From assembly GCA_020848835.1 (NCBI GenBank), contig JADLHJ010000016.1:1-39815 (forward strand): a stretch of DNA of 39,815 nucleotides. Reading direction: 5' to 3'. Origin of the DNA: Candidatus Hydrogenedentota bacterium (GTDB lineage Bacteria > Hydrogenedentota > Hydrogenedentia > Hydrogenedentales > SLHB01). Of this stretch, positions 8,129-20,068 are shown in pieces (within the stretch, counting starts at the first letter, position 1; the number at the start of each line of letters is the position of its first letter). Made by a program: the position numbers and the translations under genes. The notes beneath the pieces were generated by a model. The model saw nothing but the letters and a program-made list of their open reading frames with translations. It had not been told where the DNA came from and made no database searches.

Positions 8129-9766
8129 TTATACGTAGCCGCCGCCGCGGTAGCTTTGATCCTGGTGTAACTTCACATTGACACATGCAGGTTTGCCCGA
8201 CGCGAAGGCGCGTTCGATGGCGGCTTGGATGTCGCCGGGTTGCTCGACGTATTCGCCGTGGCCGCCGAGGGCTTCGACGACTTTGTCGTAGCGCGTGTAA
8301 TTGAGCAGCGTGGCGACCGGGCGCTGGTAAATGGCGATCTGTGGGCGCATCATCTGGCCCCAGGCGGCGTCGTTACCGACGATGCCGACGATCGGCAAGT
8401 TGAAACGGACAGCGGTGTCGTATTCAAAACCGTTGAGGCCGAAGGAACCGTCGCCGTAGATGATGAGCACCTTCTTGTTTGGATGTGCGATCTGCGCGGC
8501 AATGGCGAAGGGCATCCCGACGCCGAGCGTGCCGAGTGGGCCTGGGTCCATCCAGAATCCGTTCTTAGGAATGGGCACGACCTTGGCCGCGGACGCGACG
8601 ATATCGCCGCCGTCGCCGATGACGATCATGTCGTCGTGCTTCTCGACGAAGTTCGCAATCTCCCGGCAAAGGCGATCAGCTTCGATCGGCACGGCGTCGC
8701 TGCCCTGCTTGGCTTTTTCCTTCGCGTTATACGCGTCTTCTTTCGCACGCAGCTCCGCGCTGTACGCGGAGAAGTCGAGTGCGAGTTTTTGCGCGTCCAT
8801 CTCGCGCATCAATGCGTCGAAGGACACGGCTAGATTTCCGACGAGCGCCGCGTGCGACGCGCGGTTGTGGCTGATCAGCATGTTGTCCATATCGAGCTGG
8901 ATAATCTTCGCGTTTGCGGGGATGTTCTGACCAAAGGCCATGCGAAAGTCGAGAATCGTTCCCGCTAATACGACGACATCTGCCGCCTCAAGCGCTTCGC
9001 GGCGTGTGCGGTTGAAGAGATGTTTCGAATCGCGCGGAATCGTCCCGCGGCCCATGCCGTTTGCGTAAGCGGGCAGATTTGTCTTCGCAAGGAACGCATT
9101 GAGCTGCGGCTGCGCGTTCGACCATTTCACGCTCGTGCCCGACATTAGCATCGGGCGCTTTGCCTCCGCGAGAATGCGCAGCGCCTTGATCACTTCCTCG
9201 CCCTGCGGCCCGACCAATGGCGGCGCAGTGGAAATCGGGGGGAACGTCGCGCGCTCAAGGCTTGCCTCGTTCATCAACACGTCCATCGGCAATTCCAAAA
9301 ACGCCGGTCCTGGAATGCCGGAGATCGCCGCGCGAATCGCGCGCTCGATGTATTCGGGTATGCGCTCCGTGTCGTAACACGCCGCGGAGTATTTCGTGAT
9401 CGGCCGCATCAAGCTGACGTGGTCCATTTCCTGCAAAGAGCCACGCCCAAGGTTTGCGAATGGTCCTTGCCCGCCGATACAGAGGATCGGCGAGTTCGCG
9501 CGCCACGCGTTCGCAACGCCGGTGACCGCGTCCGTCACGCCCGGCCCCGCCGTTACCACAGCCACGCCGATCTTCCCCGGGTTCACGCGCGACCACGCGT
9601 CCGCCGCGTGTGTCGTCGCCTGCTCGTGGCGGACGTCCACGATGCGGATGCCTTCGTCCAGGCACCCATCGTAAATCGGCATGATGTGCCCTCCGCTCAA
9701 CGTGAAAATGCACTCGACACCCGCGTTCTTCAACGCGCGCGCCGCCAACTTGCCGCCGTGTGACAT
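8129..9766 (-). CDS. Thiamine-diphosphate-dependent enzyme, acetolactate synthase-like
   Basis: A member of the acetolactate synthase/oxalyl-CoA decarboxylase/benzaldehyde lyase superfamily (545 aa). The N-terminal PYR domain carries the activating Glu in VRHEQATTHAADAW. The C-terminal TPP domain has the GDG-x25-N motif (GDGSFGLNGFEYD ... VGNDAAWG). I chose the second of two adjacent ATG codons (9766) because AAGGAG lies six bases upstream; the first is 9769, and a TTG at 9787 is less likely. No small regulatory subunit (ilvN) is adjacent, so a catabolic 2-keto or 2-hydroxyacyl function is as likely as branched-chain synthesis. It is divergent from mfd. Confidence 0.88.
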   Translation of the reverse strand: MSHGGKLAARALKNAGVECIFTLSGGHIMPIYDGCLDEGIRIVDVRHEQATTHAADAWSRVNPGKIGVAVVTAGPGVTDAVTGVANAWRANSPILCIGGQGPFANLGRGSLQEMDHVSLMRPITKYSAACYDTERIPEYIERAIRAAISGIPGPAFLELPMDVLMNEASLERATFPPISTAPPLVGPQGEEVIKALRILAEAKRPMLMSGTSVKWSNAQPQLNAFLAKTNLPAYANGMGRGTIPRDSKHLFNRTRREALEAADVVVLAGTILDFRMAFGQNIPANAKIIQLDMDNMLISHNRASHAALVGNLAVSFDALMREMDAQKLALDFSAYSAELRAKEDAYNAKEKAKQGSDAVPIEADRLCREIANFVEKHDDMIVIGDGGDIVASAAKVVPIPKNGFWMDPGPLGTLGVGMPFAIAAQIAHPNKKVLIIYGDGSFGLNGFEYDTAVRFNLPIVGIVGNDAAWGQMMRPQIAIYQRPVATLLNYTRYDKVVEALGGHGEYVEQPGDIQAAIERAFASGKPACVNVKLHQDQSYRGGGYV

Positions 9767-9961
9767 CATAGACTCCTTGCGACTCAACGATTTGGATTGA
9801 CACCCCAGTCATGGATTCTAGGGCTTGTATTTCGGGTTAGGCAAGTGCGACGTGCGCAGACATAAATTTGCCCGCTCAATGGTTTGATAAATCCACTGGA
9901 AATCGGCATCGTGTGCAACGGCCTTTGCCAAGCCTCCCTCAAATCGTTTTTATGTGAACGC

Positions 9962-13213
<3,252 letters not shown>

Positions 13214-13243
13214 CGACCATTGGAGGAGGGGGAAGCGGTGGCA

Positions 13244-14389
13244 ATGAATCTCAAGCTACGCGCACTGCAGAGCGTATTTCTTATCGCATGCATCGCGATC
13301 GTATGCGGTTGCTCTACTACGCCAAAGCGAGCCCAATTTGCCAGCGTGAGCAAGTTACCCGATCCGCTTCGACTCGACAATGGCAAGCGCGTGAAGACCG
13401 CAGAGGCATGGAAAGCTCGTCGTGGTGAAATCATCGAGATGGTTTTAAGCATAGAGTACGGACACATGCCTCCTTCGCCGGAAAATGTCGTGGTGAAGTC
13501 AGAGCTGGTTCCCGAGATTGTGAACGACGGCAAGACTGCGCACCGGCGCGTGTTGTTAAGGTTGGGGCCAGAACACTCCCTCGAAATGGCAGTGGATCTT
13601 TATCTGCCGAATAATGCTGCTGCTCCACTTCCCACTGTTGTGCGTGTCGGTCTTGACGAAAAGCCAAGCGCGCAGCTCAACGGGCGCGGATACGCGTATG
13701 CGTGTTACGACCAGCACGCGCTCGACCCCGATCCGAAAGAAGGTACCGATGTTGTCGGGCCTGCGCAGGCTGCGTATCCTACATACGATTGGGGAAGCAT
13801 CGCCGTGTGGGCATGGGGCGCATCACGCGCGCTGGATTATCTGCTGACGTTGCCGGAGTTGAATCGCGATCAGTTCATTGTGACGGGACATTCGCGCGGC
13901 GGAAAGACTGCATTGCTTGCGGGCGCGTTGGACGAACGCTTCGCGATGGTTGTGCCGAACGGTTCCGGCGCAGGCGGCGCGGGCTGCTTCCGCGTGATGA
14001 ATCCAAATAGCGAAACGCTGGAACTCATCACATCGCCAAAACGTTTCAAGAGTTGGTTCCAGAAAGATTTTGGGAAGTTTGGGAAGCGCGAGAACGAGCT
14101 GCCCTTCGATCAGCATTTTGTGAAAGCGCTGGTCGCGCCGCGCCTGTTGTTGAGCACGGACGCGCTCGGCGATCTGTGGGCGAACCCGCTCGGCACGCAG
14201 GCAACGTATCTTGCAGCGCAACCGGTGTTCGATTCGCTCGGCGCGCCGGGCAGCAACGCGATACATTTTCGGGAAGGCGGTCACGATCAAACCGCCGAGG
14301 ACTACGCCGCGCTGCTCGATTTTGCCGACCTGCATTTTCGCGGCAAGCCCGGCGCGACGCGGTTTGACCTGCTCCCATTTCCGAAATAA
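13244..14389 (+). CDS. CE15-like carbohydrate esterase lipoprotein (alpha/beta hydrolase)
   Basis: A predicted exported esterase (381 aa). The lipoprotein signal peptide ends at Cys23 (IVCGC). The catalytic nucleophile motif is GHSRGGK at residues 215-221 (Ser217), preceded by VWAWGASRALDYL. Both resemble bacterial glucuronoyl esterases, which cleave ester links between glucuronoxylan and lignin; others of this fold are acetylxylan esterases. A late GGHDQT is the probable catalytic His. ATG 13244 and the in-frame GTG 13238 both follow a long purine-rich ribosome site. It begins 30 bp after mfd and may be co-transcribed. The exact substrate is inferred. Confidence 0.75.
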   Translation: MNLKLRALQSVFLIACIAIVCGCSTTPKRAQFASVSKLPDPLRLDNGKRVKTAEAWKARRGEIIEMVLSIEYGHMPPSPENVVVKSELVPEIVNDGKTAHRRVLLRLGPEHSLEMAVDLYLPNNAAAPLPTVVRVGLDEKPSAQLNGRGYAYACYDQHALDPDPKEGTDVVGPAQAAYPTYDWGSIAVWAWGASRALDYLLTLPELNRDQFIVTGHSRGGKTALLAGALDERFAMVVPNGSGAGGAGCFRVMNPNSETLELITSPKRFKSWFQKDFGKFGKRENELPFDQHFVKALVAPRLLLSTDALGDLWANPLGTQATYLAAQPVFDSLGAPGSNAIHFREGGHDQTAEDYAALLDFADLHFRGKPGATRFDLLPFPK

Positions 14390-14525
14390 GTGACAAATTT
14401 TATAGTTGCGGCAATCCCTGAAAGCGCGCAAAACGTATATGGTTTTTCTAGCGTTTAAGGTCTGTTCTATATGATAGTAGTAATCGAGATGGGCAAAGCG
14501 GGACATATCAGAAGAGGTTATACCG

Positions 14526-14684
14526 ATGAGCAAATCGTATTGGTGGGGTGATGGTACACCCGATTATTTTCCCGATCCGACCCCTTTGTATTTCTTTGCC
14601 TTAGCCATTTATTTCGTATTCGACCTGTTCGGTTTGCAAAGTCCCGATTGGGTTCTCGATCAGATTTTCATCCCATTTTACTGA
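14526..14684 (+). CDS. Small membrane protein, 52 aa
   Basis: A short gene with a good ribosome site (AGAAGAGG, eight bases before ATG 14526). The N-terminus is aromatic and acidic (MSKSYWWGDGTPDYFPDP) and is followed by one hydrophobic segment (LYFFALAIYFVFDLFGL, residues 21-37) and a second partly hydrophobic end (LDQIFIPFY). The composition (Trp, Tyr, Phe, Pro, Asp) is far from random non-coding translation. I do not recognise a family. It lies alone between two plus-strand genes, 136 bp after the esterase. Confidence 0.6.
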   Translation: MSKSYWWGDGTPDYFPDPTPLYFFALAIYFVFDLFGLQSPDWVLDQIFIPFY

Positions 14685-14763
14685 GCCCTCGAAAAAGCAT
14701 GTAGTTTTAGATACTCGCGGGGGATTGTCCCGCTCTCATGTTACTTGGCGTAACTCCTCCCGT

Positions 14764-14793
14764 TTGCTCGCCTTCTTCTCCGAATGCTATAAA
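14764..14793 (+). promoter_or_regulatory. Probable sigma70 promoter of the isomerase-like gene
   Basis: TTGCTC (14764-14769) and TATAAA (14788-14793) are separated by 18 bp. This would start transcription near 14800 and leave a leader of roughly 85 nt before ATG 14886. Confidence 0.45.
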
Positions 14794-14885
14794 AAGCGGG
14801 ACTGCGCGGTTGCGGCGCGCGGATGAGGGTTGAGGGTTTTCACAATTATTCGTGGCGGGGCCACGTGTCGGAGGAGTACGCGTTC

Positions 14886-16136
14886 ATGAACACCATTTCC
14901 GGGGACAAGGTTGGCAAGGCGGCAAAGGCGGCGTTGGAAGCGGGAGAAGGCTTGCTGCGGCTTGCGCCGACTTGGGTGCCGCGATCGTTCCTGCAGCCGG
15001 GCCGCCGCCTGAAACTGCACCCGGAGGATTACTACGCGCTGGGCAAGCACCGGGGTGGTATCGACGAACGTTGGTTTGCGTCCACGACGGTCGCGGACAA
15101 CGAAGGCGCGTCGCCGGACGAAGGCTTGAGCTACGTGGTACACGATGGCGCGCGTTTCACCTTGCGCGATGCGGTGGAAAACCACGGCGTGGAGACCATC
15201 GGCGCGAACATCTGGAACAAGTACAAGCGTTGGCCGGTGTACTCGAAGTTTTTCGACAACATGGGCCCGATTCCGCACCACCACCACCAGAGCGCGGAAC
15301 AGGCAGCGCTGGTGGGTCGCGAAGGCAAGCCGGAATCGTACTACTTCCCGCCGCAACTCAATACGATCGGAAACAACTTCCCGCATACGTTCTTCGGTCT
15401 GGAACCGGGCACGACGAAGGACGACGTGATCAAATGTCTCGACCGCTGGAACTGCGGCGATAACGGTATTCTTGATCTTTCGAAGGCCTACCGCTTGAAG
15501 CCGGGCACTGGCTGGCTTGTTGGTCCCTGTATTTTGCACGCGCCGGGTTCGTTGCTCACCTACGAACCGCAGTGGGGTAGCGACGTGTTCTCGATGTTCC
15601 AATCGTTGGTCGAAGGCCGCGAGGTGTGGAAGCACCTGCTGGTGAAGGACGTGCCGAAAGACAAGCAAGACGACAACGCGTATATCGTGGATCAGCTCGA
15701 CTGGGAAGCGAACGTTAATCCCAATTTCAAAGACAGCCATTATCTCGAACCCATCGCGGACGGCGATACGGAAAGTTCGGGCTACGTGGATCGTTGGGTC
15801 GTGTACGGCGAAGTGCGCGGCGAGCAGTTGTTCAGCGCGAAGGAATTGACGGTCGCGCCGGGCGCGAAGGTCACGATTAAAGACGACGGCGCATCGGGCG
15901 TGATCCTCATGCAAGGCCGCGGCAAGATCGGCAATCTGCCCTTCGAATGCCCGCAGATGATCCGCTTCGGCGAGTATACGGAAGACGAAGTGTTCATCAC
16001 CGAGAAGCGCGCGAAAGAAGGGTATACTGTCGAAAATCTCGGCAAGGAATGCCCGCTGGTGATGCTGCGTTACTTCGGTCCGCATGTTCACCCGAAACTG
16101 CCGCAGGTGGGCGATTACAAGAAAGCGAAGAAATAG
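14886..16136 (+). CDS. Mannose-6-phosphate isomerase-like cupin protein
   Basis: A predicted type I phosphomannose isomerase-like cupin (416 aa), acting on a phosphosugar or related polyol if the family relation holds. I chose ATG 14886 because GGAGGAG lies nine bases upstream. A four-His run at residues 131-134 (PHHHHQSAEQ) and the following YYFPPQLN resemble the metal-binding part of this superfamily. The C-terminal half has a second cupin-like beta region. It heads a plus-strand block of carbohydrate genes. True activity is uncertain, since the classical PMI signature is only partly visible. Confidence 0.6.
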   Translation: MNTISGDKVGKAAKAALEAGEGLLRLAPTWVPRSFLQPGRRLKLHPEDYYALGKHRGGIDERWFASTTVADNEGASPDEGLSYVVHDGARFTLRDAVENHGVETIGANIWNKYKRWPVYSKFFDNMGPIPHHHHQSAEQAALVGREGKPESYYFPPQLNTIGNNFPHTFFGLEPGTTKDDVIKCLDRWNCGDNGILDLSKAYRLKPGTGWLVGPCILHAPGSLLTYEPQWGSDVFSMFQSLVEGREVWKHLLVKDVPKDKQDDNAYIVDQLDWEANVNPNFKDSHYLEPIADGDTESSGYVDRWVVYGEVRGEQLFSAKELTVAPGAKVTIKDDGASGVILMQGRGKIGNLPFECPQMIRFGEYTEDEVFITEKRAKEGYTVENLGKECPLVMLRYFGPHVHPKLPQVGDYKKAKK

Positions 16137-16169
16137 AGCGGCCCTGAAGCGGAGCTTCTGGAACGTGTG

Positions 16170-16231
16170 CGTTCCCAAGCCGGAGCCTATCGGGACGGAC
16201 TACCGTCCCTGTCGGCGAGGGCTTGGGAACG
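16170..16231. repeat. Nested palindromic repeat (REP-like)
   Basis: A perfect 12-bp inverted repeat, CGTTCCCAAGCC (16170-16181) and its complement (16220-16231), encloses a perfect 7-bp stem GGGACGG/CCGTCCC (16192-16209). A partial further copy of the outer arm (TTGGGAACGAG) follows near 16249. This is the form of a dispersed intergenic repeat. A separate 8-bp hairpin (16288-16310) sits just before the ribosome site of the next gene. Confidence 0.6.
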
Positions 16232-16323
16232 AGTCGATGGCGGGAGATTGGGAACGAGTTCAATCATAGTTCGCGGGGGTGGTGCAGGCGCGCAATGGGC
16301 TGTTGCGCGCATGGAGGTGCGGT

Positions 16324-16701
16324 ATGCGAACGGTGCGATTGTTTTTTTATGCCGTGATCTGCGTGGCGGTCGCGGCGGCTACGGTGAGCGTGACGTTGAT
16401 GGCGTTGGATTGGACCGCGCCGACCGCCCACGCTGCTGCAAAACAGCCTGGCGAAAAGGCCGCGCTAAACCTGATCAAGGGCAAGATTAAGCCCAAGAAA
16501 GCGCGCAACGCGGGCGGGCAGTGGCGCGTGGATGGTGACATGTTCTGGCGCAATCACAAAGAGTCGCAATTCGCCACGCCGGGCGAGCACACGGTCGATT
16601 TCAAACCGATTGACGGTTGGACCGAGCCGAACCCCAAGGTCGTTACCGTGGAAGCTGGCAAGACGACGAAGGTTAAAGGCAAGTACAAGCGCGACAAATG
16701 A
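16324..16701 (+). CDS. Exported protein with one beta-repeat domain, 125 aa
   Basis: A small secreted or periplasmic protein. The first 38 residues are a signal peptide or anchor (RLFFYAVICVAVAAATVSVT ... AHA), then a basic linker (IKGKIKPKKARN). Residues 60-125 form one domain of the pattern GGQWRVDG ... PGEHTVDFKPIDGWTEP ... GKTTKVKGKYKR, like repeats in bacterial surface proteins related to PEGA or InlB-B domains. ATG 16324 follows GGAGGTG. A single copy on a signal peptide is unusual, since such repeats normally decorate large proteins. Function unknown. Confidence 0.7.
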   Translation: MRTVRLFFYAVICVAVAAATVSVTLMALDWTAPTAHAAAKQPGEKAALNLIKGKIKPKKARNAGGQWRVDGDMFWRNHKESQFATPGEHTVDFKPIDGWTEPNPKVVTVEAGKTTKVKGKYKRDK

Positions 16702-16716
16702 CGGGGGGGGTTGCGC

Positions 16717-17181
16717 GTGAGTGATGTGGCGTTCCAAGATGCGATGCTGGACAACTATTGTTACGGTTGCGGTCCGGCGAACCCGCACGGCCTGCACATC
16801 AAGAGTTATTGGGACGGCGATGAATCGGTATGCGAATTCATGCCGAGTCCGCACCATTCCGCAGGGCCGAAACAGTATTTAAACGGGGGCATCATTGCGA
16901 CGTTGCTTGATTGCCATTGTATCTGCACTGCGGTGGCGAATGCGTATCGTAGCGAGGGGCGTGAGGTCGGCGTGCCGCCGGAGATTTGGTATGTCACCGG
17001 CGCATTAAATATAAGTTACTTGAAGCCAACGCCTATTGATAAGCCGGTGACTTTACGCGCGCGGATAGTAGAGGAGAAGCCGAAGAAGACCGTATTGCAG
17101 TGTTCGCTGATGTCAGAGGGCACTGAGTGCGCGCGAAGTGAAGTCGTTGCTATCCGCGTCGCCAGCGAGTGGAAGAACTGA
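16717..17181 (+). CDS. PaaI-type hotdog thioesterase
   Basis: A predicted acyl-CoA thioesterase of the hotdog fold (154 aa from GTG 16717; a TTG at 16711 is too close to the poly-G ribosome site). The N-terminal YCYGCGPANPHGLHI matches a subset of PaaI-like proteins, and GGIIATLLDCHC carries the central helix with the catalytic acidic residue. Beta-strand segments follow (ALNISYLKPTPIDKPVTLRA). It is 15 bp after the preceding gene. Substrate unknown. Confidence 0.85.
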   Translation: MSDVAFQDAMLDNYCYGCGPANPHGLHIKSYWDGDESVCEFMPSPHHSAGPKQYLNGGIIATLLDCHCICTAVANAYRSEGREVGVPPEIWYVTGALNISYLKPTPIDKPVTLRARIVEEKPKKTVLQCSLMSEGTECARSEVVAIRVASEWKN

Positions 17182-17235
17182 TATTGGCTCACCGTTGTAC
17201 GGTGGCTTGCGATTAATAACGAGAGGGAGCAATAC

Positions 17236-18282
17236 ATGAGTCCGTCAAAGAACACGTATCCGAAACTTCATAACGCCGCGTGGCCGGGGTTAGTCGGCAA
17301 GGGGGAAGGTTCGGAGCCACCGATTGATCTGGACACGATGATCGAACTTACGACTGCCGCGGAGGTGGGCGGCGTGAAGTTTGATGGTATGGATCTGTTT
17401 TTATCGGATCCGCACATTAGCATCGATACGGATGCCGATGGCGTGAAGAAGCTGGCGGAGAAGTTTGGGGCGAAGAGTCTCGCGATTGGTTCATTGGTTG
17501 CGCCGGTGTGGCCGCCTACGGGTGGCGGTTCGACGATGGGTAGCGCGGAGGAGCGCAAGCAGTTTGTCGCGCAGGTGAAGAAAGCCTGCAACATCGGCAA
17601 GCAACTGCGCGAACTTGGCGCGCGTCCGTATGGCGTGATTCGCATTGACTCCGCGTGCGGCGTCGGCGATTGGGACGCGAACCCGGCGGAAGGCACGCGC
17701 AAGATTGCCGATACGTTTCGCGAGGCCTGTGATGTAGCGGAAGGCTACGGTGAACGGCTCGCAGCCGAGGGCGAGATCTGCTGGGGTGGCATGCATTCGT
17801 GGAAGGAAATGGTGAAGCTGCTGGAACTTGTCGATCGCCCGAAGACGCTCGGCTTCCAGGCAGACATGGCGCACACGCTACTTTACACGCTGGGCGCGAA
17901 CGCGGAGAAGGACGCGATTCTACCCGCAGGCTATGACTGGAAAGATCAGGGCGTGCTCGATGCCGCGTTGAAGACGCTGACGGATGCGTTGCGTCCATGG
18001 ACCATCGACTTCCACATCGCGCAGAACGACGCAACGGTCTTCGGCTCCGGCTCGCACGACAAGACGGGCCGCCACTGCTTGCCGAATGATCCCAATGGCA
18101 AGCTCGACATCGTGAAACACGCAGGCTTCTGGATGCGTGGCGCGGACGGCGCGCCGACGAAGGCGTTTCAACACATCTGCTGGGACGGCTGCATGTTCCC
18201 CAATGCGACAATGATGAAACCGCAGACGTGGAACGACATCCTCGGGGTGATGATAAAAGTCAGGGACGCGCACGGCTGGTAA
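17236..18282 (+). CDS. Sugar phosphate isomerase/epimerase (TIM barrel)
   Basis: A member of the xylose isomerase-like/AP endonuclease 2 TIM-barrel family (348 aa). Such proteins isomerise or epimerise free sugars or inositols, often with a divalent metal. Candidate metal ligands include Glu and His residues in [11 protein letters not shown], the Asp/His pair in [10 protein letters not shown], and the His in [17 protein letters not shown] precedes ATG 17236. Its partner appears to be the Gfo/Idh/MocA oxidoreductase that follows, a pairing common in sugar catabolic operons, but the two are now split by the repeat-flanked cassette at 18287-18758. Confidence 0.85.
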   Translation: MSPSKNTYPKLHNAAWPGLVGKGEGSEPPIDLDTMIELTTAAEVGGVKFDGMDLFLSDPHISIDTDADGVKKLAEKFGAKSLAIGSLVAPVWPPTGGGSTMGSAEERKQFVAQVKKACNIGKQLRELGARPYGVIRIDSACGVGDWDANPAEGTRKIADTFREACDVAEGYGERLAAEGEICWGGMHSWKEMVKLLELVDRPKTLGFQADMAHTLLYTLGANAEKDAILPAGYDWKDQGVLDAALKTLTDALRPWTIDFHIAQNDATVFGSGSHDKTGRHCLPNDPNGKLDIVKHAGFWMRGADGAPTKAFQHICWDGCMFPNATMMKPQTWNDILGVMIKVRDAHGW

Positions 18283-18286
18283 AGAG

Positions 18287-18758
18287 TCGTCCGCAGATTG
18301 CGCAGATTTTCGCAGATGAGTACGAATTCCAATTTAAATTCAGATACGATCACAGAACGTGATGTGCAAACGTACGCGATCATCGGCGCTGCTATGCGGG
18401 TACATACAACTTTGGGGCATGGTTTTTTAGAGCGGGTTTATCAAGAAGCACTTGCTATCGAATTTGAGGTTGCGGGAATTTCGTTCTCAAGGAATCCTCA
18501 TGTGAAATCAGATATCGCGATCGAGTGCTTGCATGTGGTTATTTTGCAGACTTCATTTGCTTTGGCGAGATAATCGTTGAACTAAAAGCGTCAGAGGATC
18601 TCACGGATCAACATCGAGCTCAGGTTCTGAACTATCTGAAAGCAACTAAGTTCAAGAGGCCGTCTTACTGAACTTCGGCGCGTCGAAGCTTGAATACGAA
18701 CGAATCGTATTAAATTATTGAATTTTAATCTGCGAACATCTGCGTAATCTGCGGACGA
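18287..18758 (+). mobile_element. 472-bp cassette with 31-bp inverted terminal repeats
   Basis: The arms at 18287-18317 and 18728-18758 are inverted copies differing at only two positions. Each arm is built from repeated ATCTGCG units. They exactly bracket the GxxExxY gene remnant; its ATG (18316) lies in the left arm and its final stop (18719-18721) lies just inside the right arm. GAG adjoins both outer ends (18284-18286, 18759-18761), too short to prove a target duplication. No transposase is encoded, so movement would need one in trans. The repeat geometry is seen; mobility is inferred. Confidence 0.6.
18316..18721 (+). pseudogene. GxxExxY family protein (PD-(D/E)XK-like), frameshifted
   Basis: The first frame, from ATG 18316, gives the family hallmark [18 protein letters not shown] and ends at 18573. 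A frame change near 18535-18550 is needed to continue into [20 protein letters not shown] and HRAQVLNYLKAT. A second shift near 18660 gives VLLNFGASKLEYERIVLNY and the stop at 18719-18721. Joined, the three pieces make a full GxxExxY protein of about 134 residues, with the nuclease-like acidic and Lys residues (VELKA). Function of the family is unproven. Two separate shifts argue for decay, although sequencing error could cause one. Confidence 0.8.
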
Positions 18759-18771
18759 GAGGGGTATTGAA

Positions 18772-19914
18772 ATGGCGAAGAAGAAATTGAATGTGGGCAT
18801 GATCGGCTACGGCTTCATGGGGCGGGCGCATTCGAATGCGTTTCGCAAGGTGAGCAACTTTTTCGACAACGAGTACGTGCCGGTGATGAAGGCGGCGTGT
18901 GCGCGCGACGCGGATAAGGTGAAAGCCTTCGCGGACACCTGGGGCTATGAATCGACCGAAACCGACTGGCGCAAGCTGATCGAGCGCAAAGACATTGACG
19001 CGGTCGATATCTGCGTGCCGAACAATCTGCACAAGGAAATCTCCATCGCCGCAGCGGAAGCGGGCAAGATGATTTTGTGCGAGAAGCCGCTTGCGATGAA
19101 CGCCGCCGAAGGCGAAGAGATGTGCAAGGCCGTCGAAAAGGCGGGCGTGTTGAATACCGTCTGGTACAACTACCGACGCGTACCCGCGGTGTCGCTCGCG
19201 AAGCAACTGATCGATGAAGGTCGCCTTGGGAAGATTTTTCATTACCGCGCGGTGTTCTTGCAGGACTGGACGATTTCCGAAGATTTGCCGCAGGGTGGCG
19301 CGGGGTTGTGGCGTCTGGATTCGGCGGCTGCGGGCAGCGGCGTGACGGGCGATTTGCTTGCGCACTGTATCGACACGGCGCTGTGGCTGAACGGTTCGAT
19401 GAGCAACGTTACGGCGATGACGGAAACCTTTATTAAGGAACGCACACACACGGCGACGGGCAAGAAGCAGCCTGTGCGCATCGACGACGCCTGCGCATTT
19501 CTCGCTCACTTCAAAAACGGATCGCTGGCGACCTTCGAATCGACACGTTACGCGCGGGGCCACAAGGCGTTGTACACCTTCGAGATCAATGGCGAGCACG
19601 CGTCCATCCAATGGGACCTGCACGATCTGCACCGTCTCAATTACTTCGATCACCGCGACGACTCGATCGTGCGCGGCTGGCGTTCGGTACACGTGACCGA
19701 TGGCGACATGCCCTACATGGGGCACTGGTGGGTGCCTGGCCTACAGATCGGCTACGAACACTCCTTTGTGCATCAGGTGGCGGACTTTCTCGGGAACGTC
19801 GCAAAAGGCGAGTCCACCTCCCCCACCTTCCGCGACGCGCTGGAAACGCAGTACGTCTGCGATGCGGTGCTGGATTCGGCGAAGTCGGGGAAGTGGGAAG
19901 AAGTCGGGAAGTAG
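18772..19914 (+). CDS. Gfo/Idh/MocA family oxidoreductase
   Basis: An NAD(P)-dependent sugar or inositol dehydrogenase (380 aa). The N-terminal Rossmann fold has GYGFMG at residues 12-17, and the conserved EKP is at 104-106. The C-terminal domain carries the [15 protein letters not shown] segment with the usual Asp/His pair. AGAGGGG precedes ATG 18772. It lies in the same direction as the TIM-barrel isomerase gene upstream and probably acted with it in one pathway, and a strong terminator follows. Substrate unknown. Confidence 0.92.
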   Translation: MAKKKLNVGMIGYGFMGRAHSNAFRKVSNFFDNEYVPVMKAACARDADKVKAFADTWGYESTETDWRKLIERKDIDAVDICVPNNLHKEISIAAAEAGKMILCEKPLAMNAAEGEEMCKAVEKAGVLNTVWYNYRRVPAVSLAKQLIDEGRLGKIFHYRAVFLQDWTISEDLPQGGAGLWRLDSAAAGSGVTGDLLAHCIDTALWLNGSMSNVTAMTETFIKERTHTATGKKQPVRIDDACAFLAHFKNGSLATFESTRYARGHKALYTFEINGEHASIQWDLHDLHRLNYFDHRDDSIVRGWRSVHVTDGDMPYMGHWWVPGLQIGYEHSFVHQVADFLGNVAKGESTSPTFRDALETQYVCDAVLDSAKSGKWEEVGK

Positions 19915-19957
19915 TTTCAGAATCCCTTCAAAAGGGAATGTAAAGGCAAATGATAGG

Positions 19958-19986
19958 GGGCCTGCCGACAACGTGTCGGCAGGCCC
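19958..19986 (+). terminator. Terminator after the oxidoreductase gene
   Basis: A perfect 13-bp stem (GGGCCTGCCGACA with its complement, loop ACG) lies 43 bp after the stop, followed by a moderately T-rich stretch (GTATTTAGTTTA). A smaller stem (TCCCTT/AAGGGA, 19923-19937) precedes it. The T run is imperfect, so it may also act as an RNA stability element. Confidence 0.65.
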
Positions 19987-20068
19987 GCTCGTATTTAGTT
20001 TACGGCGTTAGTATCATGTCATCACACAAGCGTGTTTGGGCCGGCGCACCACAAATCGCGGGAAAATC

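Noticed and set aside
14787..16178. Long minus-strand open frame of 463 codons
   Set aside because: It is antisense to the isomerase-like gene, which has a strong ribosome site and a sensible sequence. High codon bias of a GC-rich gene opens the opposite strand.
18284..18761. GAG on both sides of the inverted-repeat cassette as a target-site duplication
   Set aside because: Three bases are too few to distinguish from chance without an empty-site comparison.
18715..19725. Minus-strand open frame of 336 codons
   Set aside because: It is antisense to the Gfo/Idh/MocA gene with its clear cofactor motifs; no recognisable protein features.
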